Assembly: GCA_047628755.1 (NCBI GenBank)
Contig: JBLHVV010000115.1
Coordinates: 1-8,906 of the forward strand
Length of the DNA stretch: 8,906 nucleotides
DNA from: Bermanella sp047628755
Lineage (GTDB): Bacteria; Pseudomonadota; Gammaproteobacteria; Pseudomonadales; Oceanobacteraceae
Direction of reading: 5' to 3'
Shown: positions 1-6,280 of the stretch, in pieces
How the letters are laid out: every line of letters begins with the position of its first letter
Position numbering within the stretch: the stretch's first letter is position 1
Program-made: the position numbers and the translations under genes
Notes under the pieces: generated by a model
What the model was told of the DNA's origin: nothing
Seen by the model: only the letters and a program-made list of their open reading frames with translations
The model's database searches: none

Positions 1-581
1 GGAGACCGCCACATTCCTAATGCTGCCTGTGCACATGTACCTAAACCTTTGTTGGTGGCCGATAACATAAGCGATTGCATCATGATGCCTGCGTCTACAA
101 GAGCAGTCCATTTCATACTAGGGTCAACGAAGACAAAAATAGCGGCTGGCGCATCAAAAAATGTAAAGTTACGGGCCATTTGGTCGTCACGGGCTTGAGT
201 ATCGCCACGTTTTATATCCAGTTTAGTGTACATTGCTCGGCCAAGCTCCATACGGCGTTTTTGAAATATACCAGGGTACTTACCTAACATAGGTTTAAAG
301 TCACCATCGGGCATGGCTTTGCTAGTTAATGCTGATAGTATTTTTAACGGGGTAGGTTTTCGCTGAATTTTATTGATTGCATGGTACTTTTCTAACAATT
401 GTTGACCTAATAGATGGCAAGTATCGCCAGTGGCAATGGCAATTTTATAAGGCTGAGTGTTGGAGCTCGAAGGGGACTTTAGTGCTTCTAGCAGTATTTC
501 TTCTAGTACGGATTGTTCAATACTTTTATCGCTGAACGCACGAATACTGCGACGGTTGTTTAGTACATCTGTAAATTCCAT
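1..581 (-). CDS. Nitroreductase family FMN-dependent oxidoreductase (C-terminus cut by window edge)
   Basis: This frame reads from an ATG at 579-581 without a stop to the window edge, giving 193 residues; full-length relatives run about 200-230, so only a short C-terminal piece is missing. It starts MEFTDVLNNRRSIRAF, the classical N-terminal nitroreductase block whose Arg-Arg-Ser (residues 10-12) contacts the FMN phosphate. SPSSSNTQPY (36-45) is the second FMN-binding block, and DAGIMMQSLMLSATNKGLGTC (163-183) is the conserved helix and Gly-rich turn of the family. Such enzymes are cytoplasmic homodimers that use NAD(P)H and FMN to reduce nitroaromatics, quinones or related compounds; the natural substrate cannot be read from the sequence. 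The spacing fits the PnbA/NfsB-like branch. It lies downstream of the rRNA methyltransferase gene on the same strand but beyond a strong terminator, so it probably has its own promoter. The Shine-Dalgarno is weak (AAAGAGA-like). Confidence 0.9.
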   Translation of the reverse strand, partial: MEFTDVLNNRRSIRAFSDKSIEQSVLEEILLEALKSPSSSNTQPYKIAIATGDTCHLLGQQLLEKYHAINKIQRKPTPLKILSALTSKAMPDGDFKPMLGKYPGIFQKRRMELGRAMYTKLDIKRGDTQARDDQMARNFTFFDAPAAIFVFVDPSMKWTALVDAGIMMQSLMLSATNKGLGTCAQAALGMWRS

Positions 582-759
582 TAATTTTTCTCTTTATATT
601 TTTATTATAAGTACTGGCGATGATAGGAATATTATCAAAAGTCTTTGTACTTAGGGTTGGCTAAATACAACAAAATAATACGCATGGCCCTTAGTTTGAA
701 TACTAAGTGCCATGCGAGAGTTAAACAATGTTTAAAGATGATGCTATGTTTACAGGTTT
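582..759. other. Intergenic region between rlmI-like and nitroreductase genes
   Basis: This 178-bp gap holds the terminator of the methyltransferase gene (681-716) and the presumed promoter region of the nitroreductase. On the minus strand a TATAAT hexamer lies at 609-604, 22 bases before the start codon. The nearest TTGATA (638-633) is 23 bp away, too far for a normal sigma-70 spacer, so I do not call a definite promoter. Confidence 0.5.
681..716 (-). terminator. Rho-independent terminator of the rlmI-like gene
   Basis: CGCATGGC (681-688) pairs with GCCATGCG (709-716), and CTTAGT (690-695) pairs with ACTAAG (702-707). A single c/t mismatch (689/708) separates the two stem parts and the loop is TTGAAT. 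Read on the minus strand the hairpin is followed by TATTATTTTGTTG, a U-rich tail. On the plus strand it is followed by AGAGTTAAAC with no U-run, so it serves the minus-strand gene ending at 760. Confidence 0.85.
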
Positions 760-1947
760 TTACGAGCTAATGCGGCACATTAAGCTTTTAATATAACGAG
801 TCTCGGGAATACCAGGGTGTACTGGATGGTCGGGACCCTGTGAGCCACGCTCTATTATCTGTACATTTCTATCTAGGTGACGACCTACTTGGCTAAGCAT
901 TCTGTCTAAGCTGCTCTCACTTAAATGCATAGAACACGACGCCGATACTAATAGACCTTCGGTGCCTAAAAGACGCATGCCCAGTTGATTCAGCTTTTGG
1001 TAAGCCCGTTCACCAGGACCAATGTCTTTGCGTTTTGGTATGAATGCAGGAGGGTCTAGAATCACCACATCAAATCTTTGCTGTTCTTCTAGCAGTTTTT
1101 CCATTACGGCAAATGCATCTCCACGAATAGTTTCTACCTTGTCATTTACACCGTTTAATGTGGCGTTATGATCAACCCAGTTTAACGCCTGGTTAGAGGT
1201 ATCGACGCAAACTACGTGCTCAGCCCCTGCGGTAGCCGCTTGTATGCCCCAGCCACCGATGTAGCTGCAAATATCCAGTACACGTTTGCCTTTTACATGC
1301 TCATTTATGCGTTGGCGGTTTAGGCGATGGTCATAAAACCAGCCTGTTTTTTGCCCATCCCAAACAGGTGCTTCAAATTTGGTGCCGTTTTCAATCATAG
1401 GCAGCATTTTAGGCACATCACCTTCAGCGATTGTGACGTATTCTTCGAGACCTTCTTGTACGCGCATTTTACCGTCGTTTTTCCAAAGCAGGCCTTTCAT
1501 TTCAAATACCTTGATCAATGCGGCCTGAATTTGAGGTTTTAACGCCTCCATGCCTGCAGTGGATATTTGGGCTACGAAGTAGTCGCCAAAACGGTCGATT
1601 ACTAAACCAGGAAGTCCGTCACTTTCGCCGTATACTAGACGATAAAAAGGTTCGTCAAAGCACATCTCTCTTAAGGCTAGGGCACTTTGAAGGCGCTGGA
1701 TGATTTGGCTTGTGCCAAATAATTTGTTTTGACGGGATAGAATACGAGCACAAATGAGGCTATTAGGGTTTATGTAAGCCACACCTAACGATTTACCTTG
1801 GCTGCTTTGTAGCTCAACTTGGGAGCCCGATTCAAAGCTTTTTAACGGAGTAGCCTTGGTGTCTACCTCGTTACTGTAAACCCATAAATGCCCCTGGCGG
1901 ATGCGTTTGTCTTCTTTGGCTTTTAGTTTCAATACAGGTAGGGACAT
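760..1947 (-). CDS. rlmI: RlmI-family 23S rRNA (cytosine-C5) methyltransferase
   Basis: The product has 395 residues, nearly the length of E. coli RlmI (396), which makes m5C1962 in 23S rRNA from S-adenosylmethionine. The N-terminal part (about 1-75, with GHLWVYSNEV at 19-28) is the PUA RNA-binding domain. YGESDGLPGLVIDRFG (106-121) is the conserved central block. QKTGWFYDHRLNR (199-211) precedes SAM motif I, VLDICSYIGGWGI (223-235). Motif IV is LDPPAF (297-302) and the motif VI cysteine is in SASCSMH (C338), the expected nucleophile. The C-terminal block DHPVHPGIPETRYIK resembles the RlmI ending. The motif IV and VI wording (DPPAF, CSMH) differs from E. coli (DPPKF, CSG), so this may be a paralogous subfamily with another rRNA target. 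The start is the ATG at 1945-1947, the first residue of the PUA match; its Shine-Dalgarno is weak. It is a cytoplasmic housekeeping enzyme. Confidence 0.9.
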   Translation of the reverse strand: MSLPVLKLKAKEDKRIRQGHLWVYSNEVDTKATPLKSFESGSQVELQSSQGKSLGVAYINPNSLICARILSRQNKLFGTSQIIQRLQSALALREMCFDEPFYRLVYGESDGLPGLVIDRFGDYFVAQISTAGMEALKPQIQAALIKVFEMKGLLWKNDGKMRVQEGLEEYVTIAEGDVPKMLPMIENGTKFEAPVWDGQKTGWFYDHRLNRQRINEHVKGKRVLDICSYIGGWGIQAATAGAEHVVCVDTSNQALNWVDHNATLNGVNDKVETIRGDAFAVMEKLLEEQQRFDVVILDPPAFIPKRKDIGPGERAYQKLNQLGMRLLGTEGLLVSASCSMHLSESSLDRMLSQVGRHLDRNVQIIERGSQGPDHPVHPGIPETRYIKSLMCRISS

Positions 1948-1982
1948 GAGTATTTCTTTATGGGGGCATGGATATATGACTC

Positions 1983-2011
1983 ATTATAGCTAACTATTCA
2001 GAATAAAGATT
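1983..2011 (-). promoter_or_regulatory. Candidate promoter for the rlmI-like gene
   Basis: A perfect TATAAT is read on the minus strand at 1988-1983, 35 bases before the start codon. The hexamer 17 bp upstream is AATCTT, a poor -35 match. Seen only as a -10 element in the 89-bp gap behind the PilZ gene. No terminator hairpin separates the two genes, so read-through from the PilZ gene is also possible. Confidence 0.35.
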
Positions 2012-2036
2012 TAAACATTAAACTTAATTAATGCCC

Positions 2037-2327
2037 TTATCCGTCGGTATCAAAGTCAAATTTTAGCCCCATACCGTCACTGGTTAAGCGTATGACTTTC
2101 ATAGTCACTATGGGCGCTTCTATTGGTAGGCCGGTAATTTGAACGGTTACTGACTCCCCTAAAGCAGGGGCTTTTATGGCGTCTGAATACAAAAAAACAC
2201 CGCCATCAGAAATGTCCCCAGAGTTGAGTAATACGCTACCACAAGATTCATGGGTAAACTTTACCTTGGTTTTAATTTTTGTTCTAAGGTCTTTGCGGCG
2301 GTTATCGCCATTTATATTCTTACTCAT
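2037..2327 (-). CDS. Stand-alone PilZ domain c-di-GMP-binding protein
   Basis: This 96-residue protein is essentially one PilZ domain. Both signature c-di-GMP-binding motifs are intact: RxxxR as RKDLR (residues 11-15) and [D/N]xSxxG as DISDGG (38-43). They are followed by alternating beta-strand stretches and the typical GMGLKF (85-90) closing strand. No signal peptide, membrane segment or partner domain is visible, so it is presumably a cytoplasmic receptor or adaptor that changes partner binding when c-di-GMP rises; motility or biofilm control is the common role of such proteins but the target here is unknown. The start is the ATG at 2325-2327, with only a weak GGTGGA-type ribosome site about 15 bases upstream. 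It lies 89 bp upstream of the rlmI-like gene on the same strand and is divergent from the PhoX-like gene, sharing a 237-bp intergenic region with it. Confidence 0.9.
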   Translation of the reverse strand: MSKNINGDNRRKDLRTKIKTKVKFTHESCGSVLLNSGDISDGGVFLYSDAIKAPALGESVTVQITGLPIEAPIVTMKVIRLTSDGMGLKFDFDTDG

Positions 2328-2564
2328 AATTACTGGGTATCCACCATATAATATTAAAAGTTACTAATTGATTATGGCTAACTACTGGTTATTTTTCCAA
2401 TATGAGTTATTTCTATAAAATTGGGGCTAATAATATGGCCTCATAGATTTTAAATTGAAATATAATAGACATTTTTTTTTAACAAAAAATTTATTATTCT
2501 GTCACTTCCAACCTCTATATTATGCTCAGGAAATACATCCTAGCTTAATAATAATGAGAGTGTT
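2328..2564. other. Divergent intergenic region between pilZ-type and PhoX-like genes
   Basis: This very AT-rich 237-bp region must carry promoters in both directions. Visible elements are TATAAT (2461-2466) and TATATTAT (2516-2523) toward the PhoX-like gene, TATTAT on the minus strand (2353-2348) toward the PilZ gene, and a run of nine T (2472-2480) followed after AAC by six A. None of the -10-like hexamers has a convincing -35 partner at 16-18 bp. A weak GAGAG ribosome site (2556-2560) precedes the PhoX-like start. Confidence 0.45.
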
Positions 2565-4469
2565 ATGGCTATAATTCGTAAACCTTTAGTGACTGCAATA
2601 TCCATTGCCACTATTGCTATGTTAGCTGCCTGTGGCAGTAGTAATAATGATAAAAAAATAACTGAAGTACCTGACGTTTCATTTAGCGAAGTGGCGTTAC
2701 CAACGTCAGATGTTGAAAAACGCACGATTCAATCTACTACTAGCATTACTATTAACGGAGAGCAGCAAACGGTTGGTTTTACTCAGTTAATTGCTACAGG
2801 CGAAGCGAATAATGGCGAAGTATTCGGATTATCAAAAGATATTTCTGGCAACGTAATTCAATTTGAAGACACATCAAATTATATTTGTAATGGTACTAAC
2901 GACGGTGTGGGTTCTGGTTTAGATTTCGTTTCTATTTTACAAAAACACGACAAGCTGTTTATGGTAGCTCAGTTTGAGTGTCAAGTTGGATCTATGTACA
3001 GCGCAGAACTAGAGCAAACAGCGGAAGGCATTTTAAGTGTCAAAACAGACAGCTTGCAGTTTGTTGATCAGTCTAATGAGTTTGGTGGTTGGGTTCATTG
3101 TGCAGGCCAAACGACGCCGTGGCAGTCTCATTTAGGTTCTGAAGAATACGAACCTGATGCAGCCAGTGTTGAGCAATCGTTAATTGTTGATGGTAACGCG
3201 GTAACAGGCAGTAAATATTATGACGAAGCGGCCTTGTATCATTCAACAACGGCTGAGCGTGCAGAAGGACATGATGAGGCAAAAGTCGCCGCTATTTTAC
3301 GTATGAGCCCATACTTTGTTGGTTGGACTCCTGAAGTAACCGTTACTGATAATACCGGTGCAACAGAATACGTTAAGCACTATTCAATGGGGCGTTTTTC
3401 CCATGAGCTTGCCTATGTTATGCCAGATAATAAAACCGTTTATCTTTCTGATGATGGCACCAATGTTGGCTTTTTTATGTTTATAGCCGATAACGAAAAG
3501 GATTTATCAGCTGGTACTCTGTACGCTGCAAAATGGAATCAAACGTCTTCTGAAAATGGCGGTCGTGCTGATTTAGGCTGGGTTAGTTTAGGGCATACTA
3601 ACAATTCGACAGTTAGAGCTGTGATTAATAAAGACTTAGCCTTTAGTGATGTATTTTCTTCTATGGATCCTGTTGCTGAAGAATGTACTGATTCAACTTA
3701 TTCATACACCCCTTACTATGATGAGTGCTTAAAAGTAAATGATGTCGATGGTTCAGGCGTTGTTGATAGTACTGATAATGAAATTGCTTCTAGATTAGAA
3801 ACTCGTCGTTATGCCGCTATGCTGGGTGCTACATTAGAATTCCGTAAAGAAGAAGGTATTACCTTCGATGCAGATAACAACAAAGTATACGTTGCTATGT
3901 CTGAAATCTCTCGCGGAATGGAAAGTTTTGCTAAATACGGAGTTGCCAATGACTCATATGATTTAGGTGGCAATAACGATATCCAGTTACCTTCAAATTA
4001 TTGTGGTGGTGTGTATGCATTAGATGTAGCAACTGGGTCTTCTAAAGATACCTCTGACGTTGCAATTAACAGTGCGTATGTTGTTGAAAATATGAATGCA
4101 ATTATTACAGGTACAGAAGATGAGAGTGTTGCAGGCAACTCTTGTGATGTAAACGGTATTTCTAACCCAGATAATGTTAGCTACTTAGCCGGGTCTAATA
4201 TTTTGACCATTGGTGAAGATACCAGCAAGCATGAAAATAATATGATCTGGACCCTTAACGTTAAAAGTGGTGAATTAACTCGTATTATGACAACACCATT
4301 AGACGCTGAAACAACTTCTCCTTTTTGGTATAAAGACGTAAACGGTTTTGGTTACATGACCGCAGTTGCGCAACACCCAATGGAAGATGCTGTTGGTGCC
4401 ACAGCCGATGATAAACAATCTAAGGTTGGTGTTATTGGTCCATTCAATTTCACAAAATTGAAAGATTAG
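2565..4469 (+). CDS. PhoX/DUF839-family lipoprotein (putative Fe/Ca-dependent phosphatase-like enzyme)
   Basis: The 634-residue product begins with a lipoprotein signal peptide ending MLAAC, lipidated Cys23; Gly follows, so outer-membrane sorting is likely. The rest matches the PhoX (DUF839) beta-propeller family, whose characterised member is a periplasmic alkaline phosphatase with two Fe(III) and Ca ions. Family marks: HCAGQTTPW (178-186) with C179 as the expected iron ligand, SEE (192-194), GRFSHE (276-281), YLSDD (293-297), FRKEEG (426-431, fitting the R-x-E pair that contacts substrate and iron), SNPDN (533-537) and AQHP (602-605). There is no twin-arginine motif, unlike typical PhoX. 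A segment at about 364-420 carries C374, C388 and a dockerin-like calcium loop (393-404). A terminator follows the stop; the diheme lipoprotein gene starts immediately after it. Family membership is fairly sure; phosphatase activity is inferred. Confidence 0.85.
   Translation: MAIIRKPLVTAISIATIAMLAACGSSNNDKKITEVPDVSFSEVALPTSDVEKRTIQSTTSITINGEQQTVGFTQLIATGEANNGEVFGLSKDISGNVIQFEDTSNYICNGTNDGVGSGLDFVSILQKHDKLFMVAQFECQVGSMYSAELEQTAEGILSVKTDSLQFVDQSNEFGGWVHCAGQTTPWQSHLGSEEYEPDAASVEQSLIVDGNAVTGSKYYDEAALYHSTTAERAEGHDEAKVAAILRMSPYFVGWTPEVTVTDNTGATEYVKHYSMGRFSHELAYVMPDNKTVYLSDDGTNVGFFMFIADNEKDLSAGTLYAAKWNQTSSENGGRADLGWVSLGHTNNSTVRAVINKDLAFSDVFSSMDPVAEECTDSTYSYTPYYDECLKVNDVDGSGVVDSTDNEIASRLETRRYAAMLGATLEFRKEEGITFDADNNKVYVAMSEISRGMESFAKYGVANDSYDLGGNNDIQLPSNYCGGVYALDVATGSSKDTSDVAINSAYVVENMNAIITGTEDESVAGNSCDVNGISNPDNVSYLAGSNILTIGEDTSKHENNMIWTLNVKSGELTRIMTTPLDAETTSPFWYKDVNGFGYMTAVAQHPMEDAVGATADDKQSKVGVIGPFNFTKLKD
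3741..3776 (+). other. Dockerin/EF-hand-like calcium loop in the PhoX-like protein
   Basis: Residues 393-404 read DVDGSGVVDSTD, with acidic or polar ligands at loop positions 1, 3, 5, 9 and 12 (D393, D395, S397, D401, D404). This is the pattern of type I dockerin and EF-hand calcium loops. It lies between two cysteines (C374, C388) and the FRKEEG active-site block. Confidence 0.6.
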
Positions 4470-4507
4470 TTTGTTAAAGTTGTAATATACTAATCCTATG
4501 AATCAAG

Positions 4508-4532
4508 AAGGGGGGCTTAGCTCCCCTTTTTT
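4508..4532 (+). terminator. Rho-independent terminator or attenuator between PhoX-like and diheme lipoprotein genes
   Basis: AAGGGGGGC (4508-4516) pairs with GCTCCCCTT (4520-4528) through nine pairs including one G-U, around a TTA loop. The T-tract runs 4527-4532. It lies 39 bp past the PhoX-like stop codon. A GTG codon follows the last T directly and the likely ATG start of the next gene is only 15 bases further, so the downstream gene is either expressed by read-through or controlled by this element. Confidence 0.85.
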
Positions 4533-4547
4533 GTGAGCATAAAAAAT

Positions 4548-6245
4548 ATGTTAAATAAAATCAAATATTCATTTTCGATGTTAATTCTTATATTGATGGT
4601 TGGGTGTTCAAAAAATGCACATGAGCAGCTAGTTGATTCAAATTTTTTATTAAAAGACGGTGAAATAGTTAACAGTAATAGCGCCTATATTCCAGCTCAA
4701 TGCTACGCAAAAATAAAACAAGAAAGTGGCCACGAATCAAACCCTTGCTACAGCTGCCATGTTGATGGCGTGAGACCAAATTTTTTACATGACGACAGCG
4801 GATTACAGCAAGCATTTGACTTTACCGATTACAGTTCTAAAAACCGTTATAGTAACTTATTTAAAGACCGTTCAAAGGAAGTTGAGGCTATGTCTGATGA
4901 AGCTATTGACGAATATGTTTCAACCAGTAATTACTTTGATAAAGACGGTTCTATAAAAATAAATAAAGTCCTTAATAATATCCCTGAAAACTGGGATGCC
5001 AATAAAGATGGTCTTTGGAATGGATTTACCCCAGACACTTATTTTTCTTTTGACAATCAGGGTTTTGATATAGACCCAAATGGTAAACCAACAGGTTGGG
5101 TAGCATTTTCTTATTATCCATTCTTAGGTGGGTTTATGCCGACTAACGGCTCTACTGATGATGTATTGATTCGGCTGCCAGAATATTTTCGCCAAGATGA
5201 TAAAGGTCAATACAGCCCTGATATTTATAAGTTGAATCTCGCTATTGTAGAAAGCCTCGTTCGCGAAAAAAATATTACTATTGCCGCAACCAATGAAGAC
5301 ATTTTAAAAGTGGATTTAAATAAAAATGGTATACTTGATAAAGCTGAAACAGTGGTTTATTCATGGGCACCCTTAAAAGATATTCATATGTCATATGTAG
5401 GTAAAGCAAAGCAAGTCTATGAACAAAGTTCATTTAAAATAGCCGCCGGACTTTATCCTAAAGGCACTGAGTTTTTACACTCAGTTAGGTATTTAAAAGT
5501 AGATGGCAATAAAGTAAGTATGTCAGACCGCATGAAAGAACTCAGGTATTCAAAAAAGATCACTTGGAATAATTACTCTCAGTTAAGTAAATCGGTTTCT
5601 TCTGAAATAAAAGAACGTCATGATTTTCCTAATCGTGTAAGCCAATATCATTCACCTAGGAAAGGCGGTATAGAGCAAGGCTTGATTAGTGGTAGAGGCT
5701 GGAATTATCAAGGTTTTATTGAAGATCATAGCGGCGAACTTAGACCTCAAAATTACGAAGAGACACTATCATGTATGGGTTGTCATACAGGTGTAGGCGC
5801 TACTACAGACAGTAGCTTTGCTTTCCCTCGTAAGTTTGCATTTGACAGTTTTCAAAATGGTTATTATCACTGGAGCCAAAAAGATTTGGTTGGTGTTGCC
5901 GATCCTATCCGCCAAGACGGTAAGCACGAATACAGCTATTACCTAGAAAATACGTTGTCTGGCGATGAGTTTGGCATCAACCTAGAAGTAATGAATAAAT
6001 TTACTCACTCAGGAAAAATATCTCAGCAGAAATTAGGCCAATTAAAAAATGATATATCTCTATTACTTCTACCTTCTATCGAAAGAGCTCGTACCCTTAA
6101 CAAAGCCTATAAAGTAATTGTCGATGAGCAAAGCTATATCTATGGTCGTGATGCCCATGTTTTACCATTAAAGAATATGTATAAAACTATCCCCGTAGGC
6201 GAAGATACTGGCGTAACCAATGTGGTTCATGCCAGCCCACTTTAA
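4548..6245 (+). CDS. Diheme c-type cytochrome lipoprotein with EF-hand-like loops
   Basis: I do not recognise a named family. From the ATG at 4548 the protein has 565 residues; an in-frame GTG at 4533 would add five. I prefer the ATG because the GTG touches the terminator T-tract and GTGAG (4533-4537) can act as a weak ribosome site for the ATG. The signal peptide MLNKIKYSFSMLILILMVGC ends in a lipobox (Cys20). Two heme c motifs are present: CYSCH (67-71) and CMGCH (409-413), about 340 residues apart, so a periplasmic or outer-membrane redox protein is expected. DLNKNGILDKAE (256-267) is a canonical EF-hand loop and DANKDG (150-155) is a partial one. An aromatic-rich block (YYPFLGGFMPTNGS, 190-203) lies between the hemes. 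It is 35 bp ahead of the MntP-like gene and is notably AT-rich. Its substrate is unknown. Confidence 0.8.
   Translation: MLNKIKYSFSMLILILMVGCSKNAHEQLVDSNFLLKDGEIVNSNSAYIPAQCYAKIKQESGHESNPCYSCHVDGVRPNFLHDDSGLQQAFDFTDYSSKNRYSNLFKDRSKEVEAMSDEAIDEYVSTSNYFDKDGSIKINKVLNNIPENWDANKDGLWNGFTPDTYFSFDNQGFDIDPNGKPTGWVAFSYYPFLGGFMPTNGSTDDVLIRLPEYFRQDDKGQYSPDIYKLNLAIVESLVREKNITIAATNEDILKVDLNKNGILDKAETVVYSWAPLKDIHMSYVGKAKQVYEQSSFKIAAGLYPKGTEFLHSVRYLKVDGNKVSMSDRMKELRYSKKITWNNYSQLSKSVSSEIKERHDFPNRVSQYHSPRKGGIEQGLISGRGWNYQGFIEDHSGELRPQNYEETLSCMGCHTGVGATTDSSFAFPRKFAFDSFQNGYYHWSQKDLVGVADPIRQDGKHEYSYYLENTLSGDEFGINLEVMNKFTHSGKISQQKLGQLKNDISLLLLPSIERARTLNKAYKVIVDEQSYIYGRDAHVLPLKNMYKTIPVGEDTGVTNVVHASPL
4746..4760 (+). 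other. First heme c attachment motif (CYSCH)
   Basis: The codons for Cys-Tyr-Ser-Cys-His form a CxxCH covalent heme c site about 47 residues after the lipidated cysteine. A further cysteine lies 15 residues upstream of it (NPCYSCH is preceded by QCYAK). Confidence 0.85.
5772..5786 (+). other. Second heme c attachment motif (CMGCH)
   Basis: The codons for Cys-Met-Gly-Cys-His form the second CxxCH site of the diheme lipoprotein. It follows the block GWNYQGFIEDHSGELRPQ and precedes TGVGATTDSSFAFPRK, which looks like a compact heme-binding domain. Confidence 0.85.
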
Positions 6246-6280
6246 GTTTTGATAAATTGAATAAAGGTTAGAGTTTATTA

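Noticed and set aside
75..654. Two plus-strand open frames (75-287 and 457-654) across the nitroreductase
   Set aside because: Both are largely antisense to the clearly conserved nitroreductase frame and have no recognisable domain.
2176..2367. Plus-strand 63-codon frame overlapping the PilZ gene
   Set aside because: It lies almost entirely antisense to a gene with intact PilZ motifs and shows no family features of its own.
2472..2489. T9-AAC-A6 stretch as a terminator
   Set aside because: The pairing is only A-T, there is no GC stem, and no plus-strand gene ends upstream; on the minus strand the PilZ gene starts rather than ends here.
2499..2505. CTGTCAC, similar to one half of a Pho box, upstream of the PhoX-like gene
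   Set aside because: A Pho box needs a second similar heptamer 11 bp away. The bases at 2488-2494 and 2510-2516 do not match, so PhoB control is not supported by sequence.
3073..3282. Minus-strand 69-codon frame inside the PhoX-like gene
   Set aside because: It is antisense to the conserved HCAGQTTPW region and its composition looks like a mirror of that gene.
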